From NCBI GenBank assembly GCA_013331265.1, contig DUGS01000109.1, positions 3,025 through 18,075 of the forward strand: a DNA stretch of 15,051 nucleotides, in the 5' to 3' direction. The notes beneath the pieces are model-generated. The model was given only the letters and a program-made list of their open reading frames with translations, was not told where the DNA came from and searched no databases. Origin of the DNA: Methanosarcina sp. Its GTDB lineage: Archaea; Halobacteriota; Methanosarcinia; Methanosarcinales; Methanosarcinaceae. A program made the translations under genes and the position numbers. Positions 1-7,069 of the stretch are shown here, piece by piece (the first letter of the stretch is position 1; each line of letters starts with the position of its first letter).

Positions 1-706
1 CGGTATTCATGTACTCTTTAAGAACCTCAACTGCTTTTTCATCCGTAATGCTTGGTTTCGTATCAATGAGTGCTATCTTTTCCTCATCCATAGACCATCT
101 TTTGCGGTAACTCGAAACTTCGCCTGTTTCTTCATTGACCCTGAGCTGTATTCCATCAGAAAGAGAAGGTATTCCCCTGATAATTCTTGTGTAGCTAATT
201 TTATAAGTTCCTGGTAGATCGTACGCAGCAGGTTCTATGTAATTTACGTCTTCAAGTTCAATCTCGTTAATTTTTTCTGCTGAAACCTTGGATTCAATAT
301 ATTTTTCTGCTATTTCCAGAGCAGCATCCTTGCTTATACTGTTTTTTCCCTGTACATTCTTTGATCCATCGTATACAAAAAGTCGCTCTCCATTAGAGGC
401 ATCTATTCCTATTACAATGCTTTTTCCATTAGTTGTTTTTGAGCTCATTTGCCAGATTATTCCAAAATCATCATCATCAATCAGTTCCCCATGAATAGAT
501 TCATTGATTACTTCCGGGTTTTCTGACATTAGCTTGTTTTTTGCATTCTCAAAACTAATATTTACTTCTGAAGTTGACGGATCAAGGTATTTTGTTTGCT
601 TCATGTTTTCTTTTGTAAATATTATTCCTCCCTCTTCAAAAGCAAAAGCCACAAATATTGCACATGATAATATTAGACATAATATACAAATTAGCTTAAG
701 TTTCAT
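1..706 (-). CDS. Secreted PepSY / YcdB-YcdC-type protein (3' end beyond window)
   Basis: This is an incomplete gene; 235 codons are visible and the frame is still open at base 1. The ATG at 706-704 is preceded by a GTGTGGAG ribosome binding site in the 14-nt gap after the upstream gene. Residues 1-22 form a signal peptide or membrane anchor (basic start, then a hydrophobic stretch ending AFVAFAF-like), so the product should be exported. Residues about 45-115 read like a PepSY unit (a helix beginning SFENAKNKL, then strands, then VIGIDASNGERLFVYD). Residues about 123-235 look like a YcdB/YcdC repeat (SYTRIIRGIPSLSDGIQLRV, then NEETGEVSSY). PepSY domains are known as inhibitory or chaperone parts of secreted peptidases; that role here is inference. 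The gene is probably co-transcribed with the caspase-like gene upstream. Domain recognition is by eye, so the family call is moderate while the coding call is firm. Confidence 0.8.
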   Translation of the reverse strand, partial: MKLKLICILCLILSCAIFVAFAFEEGGIIFTKENMKQTKYLDPSTSEVNISFENAKNKLMSENPEVINESIHGELIDDDDFGIIWQMSSKTTNGKSIVIGIDASNGERLFVYDGSKNVQGKNSISKDAALEIAEKYIESKVSAEKINEIELEDVNYIEPAAYDLPGTYKISYTRIIRGIPSLSDGIQLRVNEETGEVSSYRKRWSMDEEKIALIDTKPSITDEKAVEVLKEYMNT

Positions 707-720
707 GATCTCCACACCCC

Positions 721-1410
721 TTAAGTTCTTAAACACAAGTTTGAGTTTCCTATAAATCGATTGTTAGCAACATCTGTTGCATCTCCAAACTCTTCTTCTA
801 CTTCATCTTCTGCATAGTTGGCTGCTTCAGAAACAGCGACATTCGTGAAAGTACCCATACTAAAGAATTCAGAATAAAAGCGGGCATTATGTAATGTGTT
901 AACAGTGTCTTTATATCCAAAATAGGTATCAAAACCCTTGTTAATAAATTCATTTCCAAGATCGGTATTTTTTGCAGATTCACATGCACCTGCAAAAATG
1001 AACCCTCCGTCTCTTTGGCTCATCCAACTATTCACATCCGAATTATATAGATGGCTTCCATCTTTGAATTTTAAAAAAGTTGAAAGAAGAAATATTCCAC
1101 CATGAGTATGTATTAAAACAACATTCACATTAGTTGTATCATCAAGTGAATTGATTCCATTTATAAAACCGTGATCATTCACAGTTCCTGATTGATAATC
1201 TGCAATTATAGATATATCGGAAATTAAAATAAGATCATTTCTGACTTCATTAAATCTTGCATTAATGTAATTAATCTGGTTTGTGCTCAGGTCTCCAAAT
1301 TGGGTTCGGCTTCGATCTAACATAGCATCCGGGTCAGCAGACGCTGGGGCAGCAAACAAAGTAGCAATAAGCAATATATATATATATAAACTCGTTCTTT
1401 TCCTGCTCAT
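721..1410 (-). CDS. Secreted caspase-fold (clan CD-like) peptidase candidate, 229 aa
   Basis: The ATG at 1410 follows a GAGGT ribosome binding site with about 9 nt spacing. Residues 1-25 are a signal peptide (MSRKRTS, hydrophobic core, cleavage near APASA-DP). Two motifs are visible. A hydrophobic strand NVNVVLI runs into HTHGG (His101/His103-Gly104), and a second strand GGFIFAGA runs into Cys143 in AGACESA, about 40 residues later. Hydrophobic-HG and hydrophobic-AC at this spacing is the signature of clan CD cysteine peptidases (caspase, gingipain, clostripain, CHAT). The following LGNEFINKGFDTYFGY and ARFYSEFFSMG segments resemble the CHAT/clostripain core after the catalytic Cys. It is short for the clan and has no extra recognisable domain. 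I infer an extracellular peptidase or a catalytically dead relative. It lies 14 nt upstream of the PepSY-like gene in a likely operon. A plain secreted hypothetical is the alternative. Confidence 0.78.
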   Translation of the reverse strand: MSRKRTSLYIYILLIATLFAAPASADPDAMLDRSRTQFGDLSTNQINYINARFNEVRNDLILISDISIIADYQSGTVNDHGFINGINSLDDTTNVNVVLIHTHGGIFLLSTFLKFKDGSHLYNSDVNSWMSQRDGGFIFAGACESAKNTDLGNEFINKGFDTYFGYKDTVNTLHNARFYSEFFSMGTFTNVAVSEAANYAEDEVEEEFGDATDVANNRFIGNSNLCLRT

Positions 1411-1547
1411 TTCTTATTTACCTCATTAGATTTACTCCAAAGGCAAGATTATACAACTCTAAAAACTATCAAAATCAACTATCCATTTGCCTTTGTGTGT
1501 TCAGGGGTACAAGCCGATTTTACAAGTTTAGTTGAAATCCCCTTTCA

Positions 1548-1566
1548 CATTTTTATATAGTAAAAT
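1548..1566 (-). promoter_or_regulatory. Candidate TATA promoter for the caspase-like operon
   Basis: On the minus strand the sequence ACTATATAAAAATG (plus strand catttttatatagt) is a good archaeal TATA box. Initiation about 25 nt downstream would fall near 1530 and leave a 5' leader of about 120 nt before the ATG at 1410. No other TATA-like sequence closer to the gene is as good. This is motif-based only. Confidence 0.4.
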
Positions 1567-1612
1567 AGAACAATTATGTATATAATACCGATAGTTTTTC
1601 ACCATATTCTCA

Positions 1613-1647
1613 AACTAAATAATAATAAACTATATTACTATTTAGTT
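1613..1647. repeat. AT-rich imperfect inverted repeat
   Basis: aactaaata (1613-1621) pairs with tatttagtt (1639-1647). After one a/c mismatch the pairing continues for five more pairs (taata / tatta), leaving a short loop. It lies upstream of the candidate TATA box of the caspase-like operon. It could be a regulator site or just a by-product of the very AT-rich composition. Confidence 0.45.
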
Positions 1648-2135
1648 AATAATTAATATAAAAATAATAATACTTTTATTTACAACATGACTTTATGAAG
1701 CTATTCTTACATTAATTCATATGAAAATGAAATGTCTCCGTAATGAGGAAATGAAAATTAGCGAACTACTGAGTATAGATATATCAACCATTTAGCCGAA
1801 CCAACTATAATAAAAGATGTAGAATAAAATTGGCCTGGACTGGTTTGAAATTTTGAAATTTCCATTCTGACCCACACAACATTATTAGCTATACCAAACA
1901 ATTTTTGTCTCGCTCGACGCAGGAGAGTGGCCTTCTCAAAAAGCTAAAAAAGAACATGAAAAAAGCCAAAAATAAAGTCATAGGGTAAAAATAAAGTCAA
2001 AAACCTATTAAAAGCTAAAAACGAAACAAATACTGCCAAATATACTTATTCCATGTTTAATTTATTTTTTACTGCTTTTCAAGCCTTTTTTCTTCATTCT
2101 ATTACTGTTCGCTTCTTTCTTCTTTTTGTGCAGGG

Positions 2136-2154
2136 CCGCCAGACAAGCTGGCGG
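2136..2154. repeat. GC-rich hairpin 3' of ppcA
   Basis: ccgccag (2136-2142) and ctggcgg (2148-2154) form a perfect 7-bp stem with loop acaag. It is an isolated GC-rich palindrome in an AT-rich spacer, about 60 nt downstream of the ppcA stop. It could stabilise the ppcA transcript end or be a member of a dispersed palindromic repeat. It is not directly followed by a T-run on the minus strand, so an intrinsic terminator is less likely. Confidence 0.5.
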
Positions 2155-2214
2155 AGACTTCTATAATATATTGATTCGAAAAAGGTTCCGGGGGGTTAAG
2201 GGAAATTTTTATCC

Positions 2215-3795
2215 TCAACCCAGAGCCTTTCTGATTTTTCCCATTTTTGTGAGGGTTGAGCATACGAGCTGTGAGACTTCTTCATCCATGCAGTTTCCTT
2301 CTTTTCCTGCTTGCAGGAGGTCAGGCTGCATCATTTCAAGCAGGATGCGGTATGATGGTTCTGGATGGGGATCAAGGTTGAACGTATCGCGCAAAACCTC
2401 GATGTCTTTACGGACTTCTTTCATGCAGGCTTCTGAAATAAAACGGGAAGCCACATTAAGGTCCAGGTAACAGGATGCAAAACTCAGGTCGCTGCCAAGG
2501 GAGGGGAAATACCTGGTAAGCAGCCTTTCACAGGCTTCGTCGCCGAGCTTTTCCCGGGCTTCTTCAATGGCAGTACCTGTGCCTATAAATTCTGGAGGCA
2601 GGCCTATTGAGTAGAGGGCGCCTGTGAACTTTATAGCCCGTGGGATGTGAAGGTCTTCTGCAGGCATGCTGGAATTAAGCTCTTTTCCAATATCGCTGCG
2701 GCAGAGGCTTACCAGGCCTGAGATATCGGGGGCACTCCTTGAGTAACCGCCGGTTCCGTTATGCATCAGGCGGTCCCGCTGCTGGGGGAGGAGGCTTGCA
2801 AGCTGGTTTATAGTTGAGGACATCTCGCGGATAATGCGGCTGTACCTTGCCCCAAAAATTCCTATAAGGTTTGCAATCTCCTCTTTTTCTTCACTGGAAT
2901 AAATGTCAGGAGATTCCGGAAGCCTTTTTTCTGCAAGGCGGACCAGGGCTTCAGCTTCTCCTTTTTCGTGGCTGTACCTGACAGCGGACTGAAGGGTGAT
3001 CGTCCCTATGCCCCTGTATTCCCTGAAAAAGTTTTCCGCATTTTTCATGTTCAGGTGACCCCGGAAAGGCAAAGTACCTGCTCCGAATATGATGCCTGTG
3101 CAGGTATCAAGCTCAGAGTTCAGTTCCGAGATCCCGCTTATGGCGTATTTGCATGAGAGTGTGCTTGCCACGTGGCCGAAAGAGAGAGCAGAGTCGGATT
3201 TTCCCAGGAATACCCGGAACTTTTCGGGTGCTTTTCCGAACCGCTTTTCCCAGGAAAGGATAGTGTTTTCTGCCAGTTCCTTTGCATGCATCAGGGCAGG
3301 AGTGTCTTCTATAAGTGGAATTATACGCGGGACCTCCATTGAAACCCCGAACTCCTTTTTTGCAAGTTCGCTTACGTCCACCATATGCTGCTGGGCGTCA
3401 AGTATTTCCCTTACCGTGCCTGTCATGGGGTGCACGAACTCATTGATTGCCTGCACATCAGAGTATTCAAGGGCTCCGTGATTGGCTTCGGCGATGGACA
3501 TCATGACCATAAGCTGCCTGAACTGGTTTTCCTGGACTGCGCTCGGAGCCCGCGGAGTGATGAAAATGTCTTTTCCGGGTATAAGGTCTGTTTCTTCTAT
3601 GAATTTTGATACAATCTGGACGTTCTGGTGGTAAGGAGTTGCTTTCCCTTCATAATCCGGCATATATTCGTCACAGCCGAATACCACCGCAGCTTCAATG
3701 GCTTCACCGGGTTCTTCCTGCGTGGAGATATACTTTGATGCAGAGTCTGGATGCTGCGTACACATTACTTTAGGATAGGTTGCTTTTTTGCTCAT
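2215..3795 (-). CDS. ppcA: Phosphoenolpyruvate carboxylase, archaeal type
   Basis: PpcA adds bicarbonate to phosphoenolpyruvate to give oxaloacetate and phosphate in the cytoplasm. In methanogens this feeds aspartate and the partial TCA route to 2-oxoglutarate. The 526-residue length fits the short archaeal family rather than the roughly 900-residue bacterial/plant enzyme. Visible conserved blocks are CTQHPDSA (12-19), GCDEYMPDYEGK (40-51), PRAPSA (81-86), LIEDT (161-165), GKSDSALSFGHV (198-209), GAGTLPFRGH (238-247) and LQSAVRYSH (268-276). Together these carry the basic and acidic residues expected for PEP and metal binding. The ATG at 3795 follows GTGAGGG with 9 nt spacing. It stops with TGA at 2217-2215. 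It is monocistronic and divergent from hcp, with a 720-bp shared upstream region. Nothing looks truncated or foreign. Confidence 0.95.
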   Translation of the reverse strand: MSKKATYPKVMCTQHPDSASKYISTQEEPGEAIEAAVVFGCDEYMPDYEGKATPYHQNVQIVSKFIEETDLIPGKDIFITPRAPSAVQENQFRQLMVMMSIAEANHGALEYSDVQAINEFVHPMTGTVREILDAQQHMVDVSELAKKEFGVSMEVPRIIPLIEDTPALMHAKELAENTILSWEKRFGKAPEKFRVFLGKSDSALSFGHVASTLSCKYAISGISELNSELDTCTGIIFGAGTLPFRGHLNMKNAENFFREYRGIGTITLQSAVRYSHEKGEAEALVRLAEKRLPESPDIYSSEEKEEIANLIGIFGARYSRIIREMSSTINQLASLLPQQRDRLMHNGTGGYSRSAPDISGLVSLCRSDIGKELNSSMPAEDLHIPRAIKFTGALYSIGLPPEFIGTGTAIEEAREKLGDEACERLLTRYFPSLGSDLSFASCYLDLNVASRFISEACMKEVRKDIEVLRDTFNLDPHPEPSYRILLEMMQPDLLQAGKEGNCMDEEVSQLVCSTLTKMGKIRKALG

Positions 3796-3952
3796 GAAAC
3801 TGGACCCTCACTGCTTAACAGGGGCAACTTTTAGATTCCTTTGTTTTTCCTATAAGATGCCAAAATAATTGTCTTATTTTGTGTATTGTTAACCCTACAA
3901 TTAATTCAAATTAACAGCGGTAGAGAATGTTTACTTAGAGATAAATGTTTTC

Positions 3953-3973
3953 GTTGACAATAGGTTGACAATA
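3953..3973. promoter_or_regulatory. Tandem direct repeat gttgacaata x2
   Basis: The 10-mer gttgacaata occurs at 3953-3962 and 3964-3973, an 11-bp period, about one DNA turn. Same-face repeats like this are typical of a regulator binding cooperatively. It sits about 160 bp upstream of the ppcA start and 545 bp upstream of hcp, so ppcA is the nearer target. Its function is inferred. Confidence 0.4.
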
Positions 3974-4013
3974 TGGTGCCGGCTTTGAAGCTCCCTTAAA
4001 TATTCATCAAAGG

Positions 4014-4181
4014 TGCCCGGAAGTTCTTAACAAAAAAGGCTGTACAAAAAAGACCATGCAAAAGGCAAAGAAACAAGATATCAAAAGGAAAAACCGGAGA
4101 AAAGAAGACTGTTTGAGTCCGGCAGCCAGGCTAAAAGACGTAATGATCACTTTCGAGAATAAACATAAAAAGACATTTTAA
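4014..4181 (+). pseudogene. Hcp N-terminus-like vestige running into a 41-codon basic ORF
   Basis: Bases 4014-4052 match 31 of 39 positions, without gaps, to 4532-4570 inside the start of hcp. In the same relative frame they translate as CPEVLNKKGCTKK against CQEALNVKGCTKN, so two of the four [Fe-S] cysteines of Hcp and the surrounding LNxKGCTK are recognisable. The frame is open from 3969 to TAA at 4179-4181 but has no start before the ATG at 4056. From that ATG it would encode a very basic 41-residue peptide (MQKAKKQDIKRKNRRKEDCL...). No ribosome binding site precedes it. I read it as the remnant of a partial duplication of hcp. A real small protein starting at 4056, or a chance match, are the alternatives. 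Confidence 0.4.
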
Positions 4182-4317
4182 AAGGCATTAAAAGAAGAAA
4201 TAAATTCAGTAAATGAGTCTGTAGCGGTGCTTCATGCTGACAAACTTTCCCCGTCAGGCTCTTTCCAGGCAGGCTATTTTCAGTTTTCTTCATTTCTTCC
4301 GTGCTTTTTCACATTCC

Positions 4318-4418
4318 GGTATCATCTTCGATACTGATACCCACTTTGAAACTGTCTGCTATATATGATCTGGTATCACATTAAAAATGACATTAATTGT
4401 GGTATTAAAAAGATATCA
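4318..4418 (+). promoter_or_regulatory. hcp promoter with repeated GGTATCA boxes
   Basis: A TATA-like ctatatatg lies at 4359-4367, which would place initiation near 4390 with a leader of about 125 nt. Around it are ggtatca at 4318-4324, its inverted copy tgatacc at 4335-4341, ggtatca again at 4372-4378 between TATA and the predicted start, and variants ggtatta at 4401-4407 and gatatca at 4412-4418. The 4372 copy is placed where a bound repressor would block transcription. The regulator is unknown. A redox- or NO-responsive factor would fit the gene it precedes, but that is inference. Confidence 0.45.
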
Positions 4419-4516
4419 GAGTTGAAAGCAACAGGAAATCTCTAAAATGCAGCGGACATTAAATAAGCAAGGGAAAAATGGGAAATTTTGTGTAAACAGA
4501 TATGAGGTGAAACAAT

Positions 4517-6139
4517 ATGTTCTGTAATCAATGCCAGGAAGCGCTTAACGTAAAAGGTTGTACTAAAAATGGGGTATGTGGCAAAAAAGGGGAAGTTGCA
4601 GACCTCCAGGACAGGCTGATCTATGTACTTAAAAGCATCTCTTTCTATAACCAGAAAGCAAGGGAATCCGGCCTTAACAAAGAAGCAACCGACAGGTTTG
4701 TGCTTGACGGTTTCTTTGCCACCCTTACAAACACAAACTTTGACAAACAGGCGATTGAATCCTATATAAAGAAAGGATTTGAGATCCGTGATGCCATTAA
4801 GGCAAAGCTGCCCGCAGGAACATTACCTGCCGAAGAAGCCCTGCCTGTCATAGCTAGGGTCACCCCTGAAAGTATAACGGAAATGGATGTTGCGGTTCAT
4901 TCCACGCAAAACGAAGACATCCGGTCTCTTCGGGAACTGCTTACATTTGGAATGAAAGGGCTGGCAGCTTATGCACACCATGCTTATATCCTCGGGTATA
5001 AAAATGAAGAAATTTTTAAATTTATAGAAAAAGGGCTGGTTGCCACAACAGATGACAATCTGGGCGTGGAAGATCTCATAGGTCTCGTTCTTGAATGCGG
5101 ACAAAAAGGAGTATCCGTCCTTGCCCTCCTTGATAAGGCTAATACCGAAACTTACGGAAACCCTGAGCCGACAGCAGTCAACATAGGAGTAAGAAATAAT
5201 CCGGGAATCCTTATCAGCGGGCACGATTTGCGGGACCTGGAACAGCTCCTTGAACAAACAAAGGGAACAGGAATCGATGTTTATACTCATGGAGAGATGC
5301 TGCCCGCAAACTCATACCCTGCTTTCAAAAAGTACGAAAACTTTGCAGGCAACTACGGGAACGCCTGGTGGAGACAGAATGAGGAGTTCGAAAAGTTTAA
5401 CGGTCCGATCCTCATGACTACAAACTGCATAATCCCTCCAAGAGAGTCATACAAAAACAGGATCTACACGACAGGGGTTGTGGGTTTTGAAGGGCTTCCG
5501 CATATCTACGAAAAAGAAGACGGTACCAAAGACTTCATTCCGCTTATTGAACAGGCAAAGACGAGCAAACCCCCGGAACAGCTGGAAAGCGGGACAATCG
5601 TCGGAGGTTTTGCGCATGAAGCCACCCTTTCAGTTGCGGATAAGATCATAGACGCCGTAAAAACCGGAAAGATCAGCAGGTTCATGGTCATGGCAGGCTG
5701 TGACGGCAGGCACAAGGAAAGATCCTATTATACCGATTTTGCAAAAGCCCTTCCGAAAGACACCGTAATTCTGACTGCTGGCTGTGCCAAATACCGCTAT
5801 AACAAACTTGACCTCGGCGACATTGGAGGAATCCCGAGAGTTATCGACGCCGGTCAGTGCAATGACTGTTACTCGCTTGTGGTAATAGCCCAGAAGCTTG
5901 CTGAAGCCTTTGGACTTGAGGACATAAATGAACTGCCTGTCTCTTACAATATCGCATGGTATGAGCAAAAGGCAGTGCTTGTTCTGCTTGCCCTTCTGAG
6001 CCTTGGTGTAAAGAATATTACCCTCGGCCCCACGCTTCCGGCTTTCCTCTCTCCGAATGTCATCAAGGTGCTGGTCGATAACTTCAATATCAGGCCCAAC
6101 ACAACGGTAGAAGAGGATATGAAAGTCCTGCTGGGTTAA
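4517..6139 (+). CDS. hcp: Hybrid-cluster protein (hydroxylamine reductase / NO reductase)
   Basis: Hcp is a cytoplasmic iron-sulfur enzyme. It reduces hydroxylamine in vitro, and in bacteria it is linked to nitric oxide detoxification and protein S-nitrosylation. The N-terminus carries Cys3, Cys6, Cys15 and Cys21 in the CX2CX8CX5C spacing of the [4Fe-4S] cluster. All expected hybrid-cluster ligands are visible: His236 (SGHD), Glu260 (HGEML), Cys304 (TTNC), Cys395 (AGCDGR, the persulfide position), Cys423 (TAGCAKY), Cys448 (GQCNDC), Glu483 and Lys485 (WYEQK). The 540-residue length includes the N-terminal helical domain that short class III proteins lack. The start has an excellent GAGGTGA site 7 nt before ATG. 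It is monocistronic, without a neighbouring NADH-dependent Hcr partner, and is followed by a clear terminator. A remnant of its 5' end lies about 500 bp upstream. Confidence 0.96.
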   Translation: MFCNQCQEALNVKGCTKNGVCGKKGEVADLQDRLIYVLKSISFYNQKARESGLNKEATDRFVLDGFFATLTNTNFDKQAIESYIKKGFEIRDAIKAKLPAGTLPAEEALPVIARVTPESITEMDVAVHSTQNEDIRSLRELLTFGMKGLAAYAHHAYILGYKNEEIFKFIEKGLVATTDDNLGVEDLIGLVLECGQKGVSVLALLDKANTETYGNPEPTAVNIGVRNNPGILISGHDLRDLEQLLEQTKGTGIDVYTHGEMLPANSYPAFKKYENFAGNYGNAWWRQNEEFEKFNGPILMTTNCIIPPRESYKNRIYTTGVVGFEGLPHIYEKEDGTKDFIPLIEQAKTSKPPEQLESGTIVGGFAHEATLSVADKIIDAVKTGKISRFMVMAGCDGRHKERSYYTDFAKALPKDTVILTAGCAKYRYNKLDLGDIGGIPRVIDAGQCNDCYSLVVIAQKLAEAFGLEDINELPVSYNIAWYEQKAVLVLLALLSLGVKNITLGPTLPAFLSPNVIKVLVDNFNIRPNTTVEEDMKVLLG

Positions 6140-6188
6140 AAGTAATTTTTAAAAAATTAAGGTATACTTCCCTTCAATTAATGGAAAT

Positions 6189-6226
6189 GTGAGATGTTCT
6201 CATAGTCCACATCTCACTTCATTTTT
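6189..6226 (+). terminator. Terminator of hcp
   Basis: gtgagatgt (6189-6197) and acatctcac (6209-6217) form a perfect 9-bp stem with an 11-nt loop. It is followed by ttcattttt and further T-rich sequence, 50 nt after the hcp stop codon. Confidence 0.7.
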
Positions 6227-6321
6227 AATTTTATAGTAAAATTAATCCTGCCAAAGCTTACTGTTTTAATCTCTGACAGGATATCCTTTGCATGTTCTTT
6301 TAACCCTTTAAAAAGAAATTA

Positions 6322-6352
6322 TAAAAAAATTGAATTTATGCGTTTAAAACGC
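6322..6352 (-). terminator. Terminator of the secreted protein gene at 6365-7051
   Basis: The palindrome gcgtttaaaacgc (6340-6352) lies 13 nt beyond the stop of the minus-strand gene. On that strand it is followed by ATAAATTCAATTTTTTTAT, ending in seven T. It is convergent with the hcp terminator, so the two genes are insulated from read-through. Confidence 0.6.
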
Positions 6353-6364
6353 AGAAGCCAGGTT

Positions 6365-7051
6365 TTATTTCCGCTGTTTATCTTTTGCAGGGTTAAGAGT
6401 GAACTCTTCTGAAGTGTCTCCTATGGTTATTGTGTAATTGCCTGCAGGAAGCGAGTCTGTATCATAGCTGCAAATGAAATTTCCTTTTGAGTCAGCTTTT
6501 GCAGCTTCATACGAAGTGTTGAATGTAAGTTTTACCTGTCCGTTGTTAGGACCATTCTTGCACTCATTTTTTTCAGGCTTTTCTTTTACCGAGACATCTC
6601 CGTCAATTTTCACGGTATAACTCATCCAGGACGGTACATTCGACTGAGAAGCAGAAACGTTGCCATCTATGGCATTAAAGTGTCTTGTAAACCACTTAAC
6701 TTTCTTAACTCTTACATTCATGTCCTTGACCGTGACACCGTCCTCACCCGTGGCATTAACTTCAAAGAAGTTTTCATTACTAAATTTAGACTTTGGAATC
6801 GTCAGCTTATTTATTTGATATTCGTAATTTTTTTCTGAAACCGGAACCATTTCTTCATGTAAAATGGATACTTCAATGATTTCATTATTGGAAGCCTTTC
6901 CAGAAATTGTAATAAGATCTCCTACGCTGGGACAGGCGGGAGATAATTTCCAGCATGTAACATCCGCAGATGCGGGGGCTATTAAGATTCCTGCGGCTGC
7001 ACAAAACAGGATTACCATAAAAAGGGCTTTTCTCTGAAATACATATGTCAA
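6365..7051 (-). CDS. Secreted beta-sandwich-type protein of a Methanosarcina family
   Basis: I place the start at the TTG at 7051-7049 because a perfect GGAGG (minus strand, 7063-7059) lies 7 nt before it. A TTG 18 nt further upstream would leave that site inside the gene, and the nearby ATG is out of frame. This gives 228 residues. Residues 1-28 are a clean signal peptide ending APASA-D. The mature part reads as an Ig/CARDB-like beta sandwich: CPSVGDLITISGKAS, then alternating strands up to VNATGEDGVTVKDMNVRVKKVKWF. A second portion (about 125-228) ends in PAGNYTITIGDTSEEFTL. It has four cysteines and several N-glycosylation sequons (NAT, NVS, NTS, NYT), consistent with an S-layer-side or extracellular protein. 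I recall similar proteins in Methanosarcina genomes but no known function. It stands alone, with its own terminator. Confidence 0.8.
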   Translation of the reverse strand: MTYVFQRKALFMVILFCAAAGILIAPASADVTCWKLSPACPSVGDLITISGKASNNEIIEVSILHEEMVPVSEKNYEYQINKLTIPKSKFSNENFFEVNATGEDGVTVKDMNVRVKKVKWFTRHFNAIDGNVSASQSNVPSWMSYTVKIDGDVSVKEKPEKNECKNGPNNGQVKLTFNTSYEAAKADSKGNFICSYDTDSLPAGNYTITIGDTSEEFTLNPAKDKQRK

Positions 7052-7069
7052 ACTAAATCCTCCAGTCAA

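Larger units (their letters stand above)
1411..2214. other. AT-rich spacer between caspase-like operon and ppcA
   Basis: No convincing gene is present. The stretch around 1560-1680 is extremely AT-rich. A 24-codon ATG frame at 1721-1795 (plus) encodes a peptide whose end, KISELLSIDISTI, faintly resembles a helix-turn-helix start. It stops at once and has no good ribosome binding site. A 13-mer, aaaaataaagtca, occurs at 1968-1980 and again at 1987-1999. Read on the minus strand this gives repeated TGACTTTATTTTT tracts downstream of ppcA that could act as T-rich archaeal termination signals. An inverted repeat and a GC-rich hairpin in this spacer are listed separately. Confidence 0.6.
3796..4516. 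other. Divergent control region between ppcA and hcp
   Basis: This 720-bp region holds the promoters of ppcA (leftward) and hcp (rightward). For ppcA, minus-strand CTTATAGG near 3850-3857 or AAAATAAG near 3870-3880 could serve as TATA elements; neither is strong. Near the ppcA side, ataaga and tcttat form a loose 6-bp inverted repeat around 3852-3877. The region also has a tandem gttgacaata repeat, an Hcp-like vestige and GGTATCA boxes, each listed separately. Confidence 0.55.

Noticed and set aside
1721..1795. 24-codon plus-strand ORF ending KISELLSIDISTI, faintly helix-turn-helix-like
   Set aside because: Too short, no ribosome binding site, stops immediately after the motif, and downstream sequence has dense stops; at best transposase debris.
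2126..2470. 114-codon plus-strand frame over the 3' end of ppcA
   Set aside because: It is antisense to the strongly supported ppcA coding sequence and has no recognisable motif.
4823..5968. Minus-strand frames inside hcp
   Set aside because: They are antisense shadows of a gene whose every cofactor ligand is conserved.
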